A DNA stretch of 36,420 nt from Ancalomicrobiaceae bacterium (GTDB lineage: Bacteria; Pseudomonadota; Alphaproteobacteria; Rhizobiales; Ancalomicrobiaceae): the NCBI GenBank assembly GCA_031291575.1, contig JARLIT010000053.1:1-36420 (forward strand). The letters run 5' to 3'. The notes beneath the pieces are model-generated. The model had not been told where the DNA came from. It was given only the letters and a program-made list of their open reading frames with translations, and searched no databases. Position numbers and translations under genes: made by a program. This document shows positions 8,434 to 16,553 of this stretch, in pieces. Numbering within the stretch: position 1 is the stretch's first letter; each line of letters opens with the position of its first letter.

Positions 8434-9669
8434 TCACTGGCTGGAGACGATCTTGGCCAGACCATCGACGAAGTCCGCCGCGGTCTTGCTCTTGTCCGAG
8501 AAGAACGTTCCGGCGAGGTCATTGAGCTGGCCGGCGACGTCCGGGTTCACCAGCATGTCGGAGCCGGGCACGAAGGCGCCGGAGCCGAGCAGCGCGACGC
8601 CCTGCTTGCCGCAGGCGTCCATCGTCGAAGTGTCGACGTCGGCGCGTACCGGCGCCGAGCCCTTCTTGTTGTTGAAGGCCACCTGGGTCTCCGGCGACAG
8701 CAAGACGTGGGCGAGAAGTTCCTGCGCCTTGAGGGCGCCGGCGTCCTTCTGCTTCGGGAAGACGAACACGTCGCCGCCGATCCAGTAGGAGCTCTTGCCG
8801 AGGCCCGGGATGCAGCCGACGTCGGTACCCGGCACCTTGCCGGCGACGACGACTTCGCCCTTGGCCCAGTCGCCCATGAAGTTGAAGCCGGCCTGACCGG
8901 TGATGACGAGGCTGATCGCCTGGTTCCACTGCCGGCCCTGCATGCCTTCATCGAGATAGTCGCGCATCTTGGCGAGGATGTCGGCGACCTTCTTGAACTC
9001 CGGCGACTTGATCGCGTTGACGTCGCGGTCCTTGAAGATCTTGAGGTACAGCTCCGGTCCGCCGGCGCCGATGAGCACGTTCATGAACGTCAGGTTCTGC
9101 GTCCAAGCATCGCCCGACTGGGCGAGCGGGATGATGCCGGCCTTCTTCAGCGCGTCGAGATCCTTGAAGAGGTCGTCCCAGGTCTTCGGTGCCTCGACGC
9201 CGGCCTTCTTCAGCGCGGCAGGCGAGAACCACAACCAGACGTTGGAGTGGATGTTCACCGGGGCGGCGTAGACATGGCCGTTCTTCGACACGGCGCTATA
9301 GATGACCGGATTGATCACCTTGGCCCAATTGTCCTTCGCAGCCACGTCGTCGAGCGTCTGCAGGAGACCCTTGTCGATCAATTCATAGAACTGCTGGCTG
9401 GTGTTGAACTGCATGGCGGTCGTCGGGTTGCCGCCGATGATGCGGTTGATGCCGACCGCGCGGGCGGTCTCGCCGCCGCCGCCGGCGACCGCCGCGTCGG
9501 TCCATTCGCCGCCGGCCGCATTGAACGCCTTCTTGAATTCATTGACTGCCGCCGACTCGCTGCCCGAGGTCCACCAATGCAGGACCTCGGCTTTTTCCGC
9601 CGCCTGCACGGGGGTCGCAAGGCAGGCAAGAGCGGTACCGAGCAAAGCCAGATGATGAGAAAGCCGCAT
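8434..9669 (-). CDS. extracellular sugar-binding protein (family 1)
   Basis: A 411-residue periplasmic solute-binding protein that delivers sugar to the permeases. A Sec signal peptide is clear: basic start MRLSHH, hydrophobic core, and a likely cut after PVQA near residue 24. The mature part has the family-1 features EVLHWWTSGSESAAVNEFKKAF at the N-terminus and the PVNIHSNVWLWF and GDAWTQNLTF hinge-region stretches. The start ATG follows AGGGAGGAAT. It is the first gene of the six-gene operon. The operon's beta-mannosidase suggests a mannoside or mixed beta-linked oligosaccharide as ligand; a monosaccharide ligand cannot be excluded. Confidence 0.92.
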   Translation of the reverse strand: MRLSHHLALLGTALACLATPVQAAEKAEVLHWWTSGSESAAVNEFKKAFNAAGGEWTDAAVAGGGGETARAVGINRIIGGNPTTAMQFNTSQQFYELIDKGLLQTLDDVAAKDNWAKVINPVIYSAVSKNGHVYAAPVNIHSNVWLWFSPAALKKAGVEAPKTWDDLFKDLDALKKAGIIPLAQSGDAWTQNLTFMNVLIGAGGPELYLKIFKDRDVNAIKSPEFKKVADILAKMRDYLDEGMQGRQWNQAISLVITGQAGFNFMGDWAKGEVVVAGKVPGTDVGCIPGLGKSSYWIGGDVFVFPKQKDAGALKAQELLAHVLLSPETQVAFNNKKGSAPVRADVDTSTMDACGKQGVALLGSGAFVPGSDMLVNPDVAGQLNDLAGTFFSDKSKTAADFVDGLAKIVSSQ

Positions 9670-9690
9670 TCCAATTCCTCCCTTTTTCGG

Positions 9691-9768
9691 AAACGTTATA
9701 GGTCCATGCTATCGGAAGATTTTAGCCATCGCAATCGGCTGAATGCGGATGGTCCAGAACCGTTACAG
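9691..9768. promoter_or_regulatory. candidate LacI operators and promoter of the sugar operon
   Basis: The 409-bp gap 9670-10078 separates the divergent binding-protein and LacI genes. AAACGTTATAG (9691-9701) and the similar AACCGTTACAG (9758-9768) share an AA-n-CGTTA-n-AG pattern. The CG at the centre of AACGTT is typical of LacI-family operators. On the minus strand, a TATAAC -10-like hexamer (complement of 9695-9700) lies within the first site, so binding would block the operon promoter. The pattern is short and could be chance. Confidence 0.35.
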
Positions 9769-9877
9769 ATTTCGAGGATGTGGGTCTTGGATTCGGTCGA
9801 CAGCCGGCGCGGCCGGCCATGTCGATCGCCTGCCGGGGGTAACTGCCGGAGGACGTTGCGATATTTTGTTCGGCTAC

Positions 9878-9914
9878 GAAATATGTTGAAATATTCCAAT
9901 TGCTTGCGCTATGG
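9878..9914 (+). promoter_or_regulatory. candidate promoter of the lacI-type gene
   Basis: TTGAAA (9886-9891) and CTATGG (9909-9914) are spaced by 17 bp, pointing right toward the regulator. The -35 box overlaps two direct copies of GAAATAT (9878-9884 and 9888-9894) spaced one helical turn apart, which could be a protein-binding site. The area is AT-rich against its surroundings. The ATG is about 165 bp downstream, so a long leader would be implied. Confidence 0.3.
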
Positions 9915-10078
9915 TTTCGGCGGGACTGGAGACATTTTGGGTATCGCCTCAGTCGGGCCCGTCTGCCCTATCATGGCTCTCGTTGCGCCGCTGGCCGATC
10001 GGTCCGTGGCGGCACCTTGCCGATTGGAGCGGCCTCCTGTTTCGATACAGGACGGGCCGGAATGTGACTGGTCACGTG

Positions 10079-11113
10079 ATGAATGCATCCGACGAAACAG
10101 CGGCGGGCGTCGCGACAACGCCTGCGCGCCCGACGCTGAAGACGATCGCCTATTTGACCGGCCTCGGCGTGACCACCGTGTCGCGTGCGCTGAACGATGC
10201 GCCCGACATCGGCCGCGCCACCAAGGAGCGGGTCAAAGCCGTTGCCGACCAGATCGGCTATCGCCCGAACCGTGCCGGCGTGCGGCTCAGAACCGGCAAG
10301 AACAACGTCATCGCCATGATCCTGTCGATCGAGCGCGAGGGCCTCGGGCTCAATTCCAACCTGATCTACGGCGTGTCGGAATATCTGGCCAATACGTCCT
10401 ACAATCTGTCCGTGGCGCCGTACGATACCGGCAACGATCCGCTCGATCCCGTCCGCTACATCGTCGAGATGGGCAGTGCCGACGGCGTCATCTTTTCGCG
10501 CACCGAGCCGCAGGACCGTCGCGCCAGGTATCTCGCCGAACGCGGCTTTCCCTTCGCCACCCACGGCCGCACCGAACTCGACATGGTCCATCCCTACGTC
10601 GACTTCGACAATGACGCCTATGCCGAACAGGCGGTCGACCGGCTGGCGGCGAAGGGGCGCAGCCGCATCGCGCTGATTGTGCCGCCGCTCAATCTGACCT
10701 ACGCCCGCCACACCATCGACGGTTTCGTGCGCGGCATCGAGCGGCACAACCTGACGGAGATCCCGATCCGCACCGTCGATACCGACAGTCCGCACGAGGC
10801 GATCGAGGCGGAAGTCGCCAGATTGATGCGCTCGCCACGCCGCGCCGACGGCTTCGTCTGCGGCTCGGCCTTTTCGGCTATCGCGGTGACCGCCGGGGCG
10901 GAGGCGTCCGGCTACATCATCGGCCGGGATTTCGACGTCGTGTTGAAGGAATCCTTCGACATCATGCGCAAGTTCCGCCCGACGATCCAAAGCGCGCAGG
11001 AAGATTTCCGCCGCGCCGGCCAGCGGCTCGCCGAATTCCTCGTCCGGCGCATCGACGGCGCGCCCGTCGAGGAATTGCAATGGCTCGACCAACCGGACGT
11101 CTGGACGGGGTGA
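10079..11113 (+). CDS. LacI-family transcriptional regulator
   Basis: A 344-residue LacI/GalR repressor. The DNA-binding helix-turn-helix is at about residues 19-66 (LKTIAYLTGLGVTTVSRALN, then the hinge helix at GYRPNRAGVRL). A periplasmic-binding-protein-like sugar sensor domain fills the rest. I chose the ATG at 10079 because it gives the usual LacI length. The frame is open further upstream, and GTG codons at 10064 and 10076 are possible starts; no start has a strong ribosome site. It is divergent from the sugar operon and probably represses it until the imported sugar or a breakdown product binds. Confidence 0.88.
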   Translation: MNASDETAAGVATTPARPTLKTIAYLTGLGVTTVSRALNDAPDIGRATKERVKAVADQIGYRPNRAGVRLRTGKNNVIAMILSIEREGLGLNSNLIYGVSEYLANTSYNLSVAPYDTGNDPLDPVRYIVEMGSADGVIFSRTEPQDRRARYLAERGFPFATHGRTELDMVHPYVDFDNDAYAEQAVDRLAAKGRSRIALIVPPLNLTYARHTIDGFVRGIERHNLTEIPIRTVDTDSPHEAIEAEVARLMRSPRRADGFVCGSAFSAIAVTAGAEASGYIIGRDFDVVLKESFDIMRKFRPTIQSAQEDFRRAGQRLAEFLVRRIDGAPVEELQWLDQPDVWTG

Positions 11114-11120
11114 CGAGCGG

Positions 11121-11155
11121 CTGTGTTCAACAATCCTGATGATTGTTGAACACAG
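11121..11155. terminator. perfect 15-bp palindrome between convergent genes
   Basis: CTGTGTTCAACAATC (11121-11135) and GATTGTTGAACACAG (11141-11155) form a perfect 15-bp stem with a 5-nt loop. It begins 8 bp after the LacI stop and lies 75 bp past the pcaQ stop, between two convergent genes. A two-way terminator is the simplest reading. No clear T tract follows on either side, so a protein-binding site is an alternative. Confidence 0.6.
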
Positions 11156-11230
11156 ACGGACGATCTTCAGCCGCTGTCGGACGTTCATCTGCAAGGAACG
11201 ACGCGGGGTGACTCCGGTGGCACGGCTTCA

Positions 11231-12166
11231 TCATCCCGCCGCCGACCGTCCCCGGTCTGCCGCCGCCTGCCGCGTCAGTGCCATCAGCCGGGCGAGCGCC
11301 TCGCCGTCGCGCCGGCCGAGGTTTCCCGCATCGAGCCGTGTCATGCCGACGGCGCCAGAAAGATAGGTCGCGCCGAGGGGAATGCTGACGAGTTGTCCGG
11401 CGTCGAGTTCGTTCTGCACCACGCCTTGCGAGATGAACCACAGTCCGTCGGAGGCGAGCAGCAGCCCGCGTCCGAGCGCTAAGGTCGAGGTCTCTACAGC
11501 TGGCGCCACGCCGACCAGGCCGATCGAGCCGAGATAGTCGTCGACGGTCGTGCGGATGATCGTGTCGCGCGTCGGCAGGATGAGCGGATAGCGGCGGATG
11601 ATCTCGCGCACGTCCATCTGCCGGGCCGGGTGATCTGCCCTGAGCGCCGCGATGATCGGCTCCTCGTAAAGGAATTCGAACTCGAGTCCGGCGAGTTCAC
11701 CGGCCTGCGGCATGCGGCCGATCATCAGATCGATCTGGCGCTCCTTCAATTTCCTGAGCAGCACGGGGTGGCTGCCGGTCTCGATCGCCAGAGTCAGGTC
11801 GGGCTCGGCGGCGATGAACCGCGCCGCGATCGCCGGAAAGAAGCGGGTGGAGACGGTCGGCAACAGCCCGACCGACAGCCGCTGTCGTTCTCCGCCTGCC
11901 ACCGCCACCCGCGCTGCCGCATCGAGACTGGCGACGGCGTCGCGGGCGTGCCGGCGCACGTCCTCGCCTTCCGCCGTCAACAGGAGCCTCCGCCCGACCC
12001 GCTGGAACAGCCGGCAGCCGATCAACTCTTCCAGTTCGCTCAAGGACTTGGATGCAGCCGGCTGGGAGATGCCGATGGCGCGCCCAGCGGCCGACAGGCT
12101 GCCGAGATCGGCGATCTTGAGGAACAGGCGCAGATGGCGCAACTTGATGGCGGGATGCATAGCCAT
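11231..12166 (-). CDS. pcaQ: PcaQ, LysR-type activator of protocatechuate genes
   Basis: A 311-residue LysR-type regulator. The winged helix-turn-helix is at about residues 8-66 (LRHLRLFLKIADLGSLSAAG, then ISQPAASKSLSELE). The effector-binding domain follows from about 95. It is divergent from pcaD, 77 bp away, exactly where PcaQ lies in Agrobacterium and Sinorhizobium, where it activates pcaDCHGB with beta-carboxymuconate-type effectors. The ATG at 12160 (MHPAIK) is an alternative to the one at 12166. A PcaQ-box-like palindrome covers both start codons, so the protein probably also controls its own gene. Confidence 0.9.
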   Translation of the reverse strand: MAMHPAIKLRHLRLFLKIADLGSLSAAGRAIGISQPAASKSLSELEELIGCRLFQRVGRRLLLTAEGEDVRRHARDAVASLDAAARVAVAGGERQRLSVGLLPTVSTRFFPAIAARFIAAEPDLTLAIETGSHPVLLRKLKERQIDLMIGRMPQAGELAGLEFEFLYEEPIIAALRADHPARQMDVREIIRRYPLILPTRDTIIRTTVDDYLGSIGLVGVAPAVETSTLALGRGLLLASDGLWFISQGVVQNELDAGQLVSIPLGATYLSGAVGMTRLDAGNLGRRDGEALARLMALTRQAAADRGRSAAG

Positions 12167-12174
12167 TTGGTTAT
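12159..12174. promoter_or_regulatory. PcaQ-box-like operator
   Basis: ATAGCC-ATTT-GGTTAT is a near match to the PcaQ motif I recall from Sinorhizobium, ATAACC-N4-GGTTAA. It differs at one base in each half. Its centre lies about 77 bp upstream of the pcaD start, a normal distance for LysR activation. It overlaps the pcaQ start codon, suggesting autorepression. Confidence 0.6.
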
Positions 12175-12243
12175 GAGATCGACAGCAAATTCGATTATTC
12201 TTGTCGTCCCGATTATGTCACATATTCGACAGGAGGATCAAAC

Positions 12244-13029
12244 ATGCCCTGCCTGCAACGGCCCTGGGGCCACATGCATTATCGTACCCGCGGATCGCGC
12301 GACGGCACGGCCGTCGTGTTCGTCAATTCGCTCGGCACGGATCATCGCATGTGGGACGCCGTCATCGACCGGCTTCCCGGCCTTTACGCGATCAGCTTCG
12401 ACAAGCGCGGCCACGGCCTCTCCGCCACGCCCGCCGACGGCTGGACGATTGAGGACCTCGCCGACGATGTCGCCGCGCTGATCGAGGCGCTTCAGGTGGG
12501 CAAAGCCGTCGTCGTCGGCTGTTCGGTGGGCGGCATGGTGGCGCAAGCGATTGCCGTCCGCCGCCCGGATCTTCTCGCAGGGATCGTCATTTCCAATTCG
12601 GCCGCCAAGATCGGTACGGTCGAAAGTTGGCAGGCGCGCATCGACACCATCAGTCGGGACGGCCTTAAGGCGATCGTCGACACCGTCATGACCGTGTGGT
12701 TCCCGCAAACCTATCGCGCCGGCATCGACTGGCTGGCCTGGCGCACCATGTTCGTCAACGCCGATCTCGCCGGCTACATCGGCACCTGCCGGGCGCTCGC
12801 TGCCGCCGATTTCCGCGCCTCGACCCCGACGATCGCGCTGCCGGTTCTCGCCATCGGCGGCAGCGAGGACAAGTCGACCCTGCCCGAGGTCGTCGCTGGT
12901 CTCGCCCATTCGATCCCCGGGGCGCGGCTCGAAATCCTGCACGGCTCCGGGCACATTCCGGCAATCGACAATCCGGATGCGACGGCCGGGCTCATAACCG
13001 ATTTCCTTGCGGAGGTGGTGCGTGACTGA
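12244..13029 (+). CDS. pcaD: 3-oxoadipate enol-lactonase
   Basis: A 261-residue alpha/beta hydrolase that turns 3-oxoadipate enol-lactone into 3-oxoadipate in the protocatechuate branch of the beta-ketoadipate pathway. The nucleophile elbow is GCSVGG with Ser94. Asp209 (in GGSEDKSTLP) and His237 (in GSGHIP) complete the likely triad. The FDKRGHGLS stretch near 52-60 is typical of this group. The start ATG follows AGGAGG at 7 nt. It is the first gene of pcaDCHGB; its last 8 bp overlap pcaC. Confidence 0.93.
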   Translation: MPCLQRPWGHMHYRTRGSRDGTAVVFVNSLGTDHRMWDAVIDRLPGLYAISFDKRGHGLSATPADGWTIEDLADDVAALIEALQVGKAVVVGCSVGGMVAQAIAVRRPDLLAGIVISNSAAKIGTVESWQARIDTISRDGLKAIVDTVMTVWFPQTYRAGIDWLAWRTMFVNADLAGYIGTCRALAAADFRASTPTIALPVLAIGGSEDKSTLPEVVAGLAHSIPGARLEILHGSGHIPAIDNPDATAGLITDFLAEVVRD

Positions 13030-13420
13030 ACCGACCGAGCCCCGCTTGACCGACAGGGGCTTCGCCATCCGCCGGCGGGTGCTGGGCGATGCCCATGTCG
13101 ACCGCGCTGAGGCGGCGAAAACCGAGTTCGACGAGCCGTTCCAGGCCCTGATCACCGATGCGGCCTGGGGACACGTCTGGGCACGCGGCACGATTCCCTT
13201 GCGCGAGCGTTCGATGCTGACGATCGCGTTGCTGGCCGGGCTCGGCAACGACCACGAACTCGCCATGCACATCCGCGCCACTGCCAATACCGGCGCGAGT
13301 GAGGCGGACGTGATGGAGGCGCTGATGCACGTCGCCATTTACGCCGGCGTGCCGCGGGCCAACCATGCCATCAAAATTGCCAAGTCGACGTTTGCCGAGA
13401 TGCGGGCGGGGACAAGCTGA
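13022..13420 (+). CDS. pcaC: 4-carboxymuconolactone decarboxylase
   Basis: A 132-residue member of the carboxymuconolactone decarboxylase / AhpD-fold family. It converts gamma-carboxymuconolactone to 3-oxoadipate enol-lactone, the substrate of PcaD. The core is RERSMLTIALLAGLGNDHELAMHI followed by the helix with EALMHVAIYAGVPRA. The GTG at 13022 follows GGAGG at about 6 nt and overlaps the pcaD stop by 8 bp, so the two are probably co-translated. Length agrees with stand-alone PcaC proteins of about 130 residues, not with PcaDC fusions. Confidence 0.92.
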   Translation: MTEPTEPRLTDRGFAIRRRVLGDAHVDRAEAAKTEFDEPFQALITDAAWGHVWARGTIPLRERSMLTIALLAGLGNDHELAMHIRATANTGASEADVMEALMHVAIYAGVPRANHAIKIAKSTFAEMRAGTS

Positions 13421-13470
13421 CGGTGCGGCGGCCGGAGCGCAGGGGCACTTCTGGGCTCGGCCTTTGCCCC

Positions 13471-13609
13471 GGTGTCATCCTGGCGAAAGCCAGGATCCAA
13501 TCCAGCACTCCGCAGATGGTACGTTGTCTGTTGGGGCCGGTCTGGCCTGACTGCTTGTCTGCCGGCAGCGGATAGGCGAGTGGATCCCGGTTTTCGCCGG
13601 GATGACACC
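13471..13609. repeat. REP-like inverted repeat between pcaC and pcaH
   Basis: Two 28-nt arms (13471-13498 and 13582-13609) are inverted copies with three mismatches. Each arm is itself a hairpin: CCTGGC-GAAA-GCCAGG in the first, CCCGG-TTTTCG-CCGGG in the second. The GTCATCC...GGATC consensus is a widespread dispersed repeat in alphaproteobacteria. It fills most of the 255-bp pcaC-pcaH gap inside the operon and could affect mRNA stability. Confidence 0.75.
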
Positions 13610-13642
13610 CTGTTGATCGGAATGCGATCCGCCGAATGATAA

Positions 13643-14398
<756 letters not shown>

Positions 14399-14401
14399 CC
14401 C

Positions 14402-15019
14402 ATGCCGCAGACGCTCGACTACCTGAAGGAAACCGCCTCGCAGACCGCGGGCCCTTATGTCCATATCGGGCTTGCGCCGGGTGCCGCCGGCTTCAAGCTC
14501 TACGAGACGGAACTCGGCTGGGATATCGCCGGGGCTGAAGCGCCGGGCGAGCGCATCCACGTCGAGGGCCTCGTCATCGATGGCACCGGTGCCCCGGTCA
14601 AAGACGTGCTCATCGAGGTCTGGCAGGCCGATAGCCTCGGCATCCATGCCCACCCGGAGGACCCGCGCTTTGCCGAAGTCAGTCCCGGTTTTCGCGGCTG
14701 GGGCCGCGTCATCACCGATTTTGCGACCGGGCTGTGGGGCTTCGATACGGTGAAGCCCGGCCCGGTTCCCGGCCGCTCAGGCCGGGTGCAGGCGCCGCAC
14801 CTGAACCTATGGATCGTCGCCCGCGGCATCAACATCGGCCTCGCCACGCGGATGTATTTCCCGGAAGAGGCAGACCTCAATGCTAGCGACCCGGTGTTGA
14901 CCCTGATCGAGCAGGAACAGCGCCGCTCGACGCTTGTCGCAACCCGCGAGGCGCCCGGCCGCTACCGCTTCGACATCCGCCTGCAAGGCGACGGCGAGAC
15001 AGTGTTCTTGGATGTGTGA
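14402..15019 (+). CDS. pcaG: protocatechuate 3,4-dioxygenase, alpha subunit
   Basis: A 205-residue alpha subunit that pairs with PcaH. It has the same fold (QTAGPYVHIGLAPG near the N-terminus, VLIEVWQADSLG in the middle, QAPHLNLWIVARGINIGLAT near 138-157). The ligand positions are replaced, as expected for the non-metal subunit: the beta-subunit HIH is HLN here. It starts 3 bp after pcaH. The alpha chain helps to form the substrate pocket. Confidence 0.94.
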   Translation: MPQTLDYLKETASQTAGPYVHIGLAPGAAGFKLYETELGWDIAGAEAPGERIHVEGLVIDGTGAPVKDVLIEVWQADSLGIHAHPEDPRFAEVSPGFRGWGRVITDFATGLWGFDTVKPGPVPGRSGRVQAPHLNLWIVARGINIGLATRMYFPEEADLNASDPVLTLIEQEQRRSTLVATREAPGRYRFDIRLQGDGETVFLDV

Positions 15020-15042
15020 AGCAGACTCTCTGCCGGTCGCGA

Positions 15043-15184
15043 CCCCTCTCCCGGCCTTCGGCCACCCTCTCCCACGAGGGGAGAGGGGGCTGGGGGGCGA
15101 TCTTGCTCGTTCTCTGCCTCCTGACTCGCGGCTCCGTTGCCCTCTCCCCGTGTGGGAGAGGGTGGCCGAAGGCCGGGAGAGGGG
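15043..15184. repeat. perfect 33-bp inverted repeat between pcaG and pcaB
   Basis: Positions 15043-15075 and 15152-15184 are exact reverse complements over 33 bases. They are built from CTCTCCC blocks and the inner GGCCTTCGGCC hairpin; further complementary G/C-rich runs lie inside. It occupies most of the 207-bp pcaG-pcaB gap. Similar CCCTCTCC...GGCCTTCGGCC elements are dispersed in many alphaproteobacteria. It lies downstream of a protein stop, so it interrupts no gene. Confidence 0.8.
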
Positions 15185-15226
15185 CGATAACGAGGATCCC
15201 GCCGCCTTCTTTACAGACGAGCTGCC

Positions 15227-16549
15227 ATGCCCATTCCTGCCCTCGCCACCCTCTACCGCGATCTGTTCTCGGACGACGAGACATCGGCGTTGTTTTCCGG
15301 CGAGGCGGAGGTCGCCGCCATGCTGGCGGTCGAGGCGGCGCTCGCCGAGGCGCAGGGCCGGCTCGGAGTGATCCCCGCAGAAGCGGCGGCCGTGATCGCC
15401 GATCTGGCGCACAATGCCGAAATCGCGCCCGAGGATTTGGCGGCCGAGGCGGGGCGGCATGGCGTGCCGGTGCCCGGACTGATTGCTGCGCTGCGCGAGC
15501 GGGCAGCGGGCTCGGATGCGGCGCAATATCTCCACTGGGGCGCGACCAGTCAGGATATCGTCGATACCGGTCTTTCGTTGCGGCTGAAGCGGCTGGTCGT
15601 CATCTGGGATGGGCGGCTCGCCGCGCTGACCGCCACGTTGGCGCATCTCGCCCGCGCCCATGCCGAGCTGCCGATGGCCGGCCGCACCTATGGGCAAGCG
15701 GCCACGCCGACCAGTTTCGGCGCGCTGGTCGCCGCCTGGGGCCGGCCGCTCGTCGCTTACCGTCGGCGGCTGCAGGCGTTGAAGCCAGACATCCTGCGCG
15801 TCTCCTTGTCGGGGGCGGCCGGCACCCTGTCGGCGATGGGGCCGAGGGGCGCCGACGTCCGGGCAGCCCTCGCCGAGGCTCTCGGGCTCATCGACCCCGG
15901 CTCCTCATGGCACGCCGAACGCGACGGTTTCGTCAGCCTGATGCAGTGGATGGCCGGCGTGACCGCGAGCCTTGCGAAGATGGGCGAGGACATCAGTCTC
16001 TTGATGCAGACGGGCATCGGCGAAGTGTCGCTGGCGACTGCCGGCGGCTCCTCCACTATGCCGCAGAAGAGCAACCCGGTCGGTCCCTCGGTGATCGTCG
16101 CGCTCGCTCGCCACGTCGCCGGCTTCGCCTCGGTCTCCCCCGCCGCTGCGATCCACCGGCTACAGCGCGACGGCGCCGCCTGGTTCTCCGAGTGGCTGAC
16201 GCTTCCCGCCACGGCGGAATCGACCGGCCGGGCGCTCGTCCTGGCGAACGAGGTCGCCACCGGGCTGGCGCCCAATGCAGAAGCCATGCGGCGCGGACTC
16301 GATGCGGGCTATGGCACGATCTTCGCCGAAGCGTTGACCTTTGCGCTCGCGGAAACCATGCCGCGCCCGGAGGCAGCCGCCGTGGTCGGGGCCTTGTGCA
16401 AGCGCGCCGTCGTCGAAGCCCGCCCGCTCATCGATCTCGTCGCGGAAGTATTCCCGGGGCGCGACTGGTCGGCGGTTCTGTCGGGCGGTGCACTTCTCGG
16501 GCAGGCGCCGGTCGAGGCCCGGGCGTTTGCCGATGCGGTCGAGGCGTGA
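15227..16549 (+). CDS. pcaB: 3-carboxy-cis,cis-muconate cycloisomerase
   Basis: A 440-residue member of the fumarase/aspartase superfamily. It lactonises 3-carboxy-cis,cis-muconate, the PcaHG product, to 4-carboxymuconolactone for PcaC. The superfamily signature GGSSTMPQKSNP lies near 272-283. HWGATSQDIVDTGLSLRL near 103-120 is the second conserved region. The start ATG lacks a strong ribosome site; no better start was found upstream. It ends 4 bp before the convergent pobA stop. Last gene of pcaDCHGB. Confidence 0.93.
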   Translation: MPIPALATLYRDLFSDDETSALFSGEAEVAAMLAVEAALAEAQGRLGVIPAEAAAVIADLAHNAEIAPEDLAAEAGRHGVPVPGLIAALRERAAGSDAAQYLHWGATSQDIVDTGLSLRLKRLVVIWDGRLAALTATLAHLARAHAELPMAGRTYGQAATPTSFGALVAAWGRPLVAYRRRLQALKPDILRVSLSGAAGTLSAMGPRGADVRAALAEALGLIDPGSSWHAERDGFVSLMQWMAGVTASLAKMGEDISLLMQTGIGEVSLATAGGSSTMPQKSNPVGPSVIVALARHVAGFASVSPAAAIHRLQRDGAAWFSEWLTLPATAESTGRALVLANEVATGLAPNAEAMRRGLDAGYGTIFAEALTFALAETMPRPEAAAVVGALCKRAVVEARPLIDLVAEVFPGRDWSAVLSGGALLGQAPVEARAFADAVEA

Positions 16550-16553
16550 CGCC

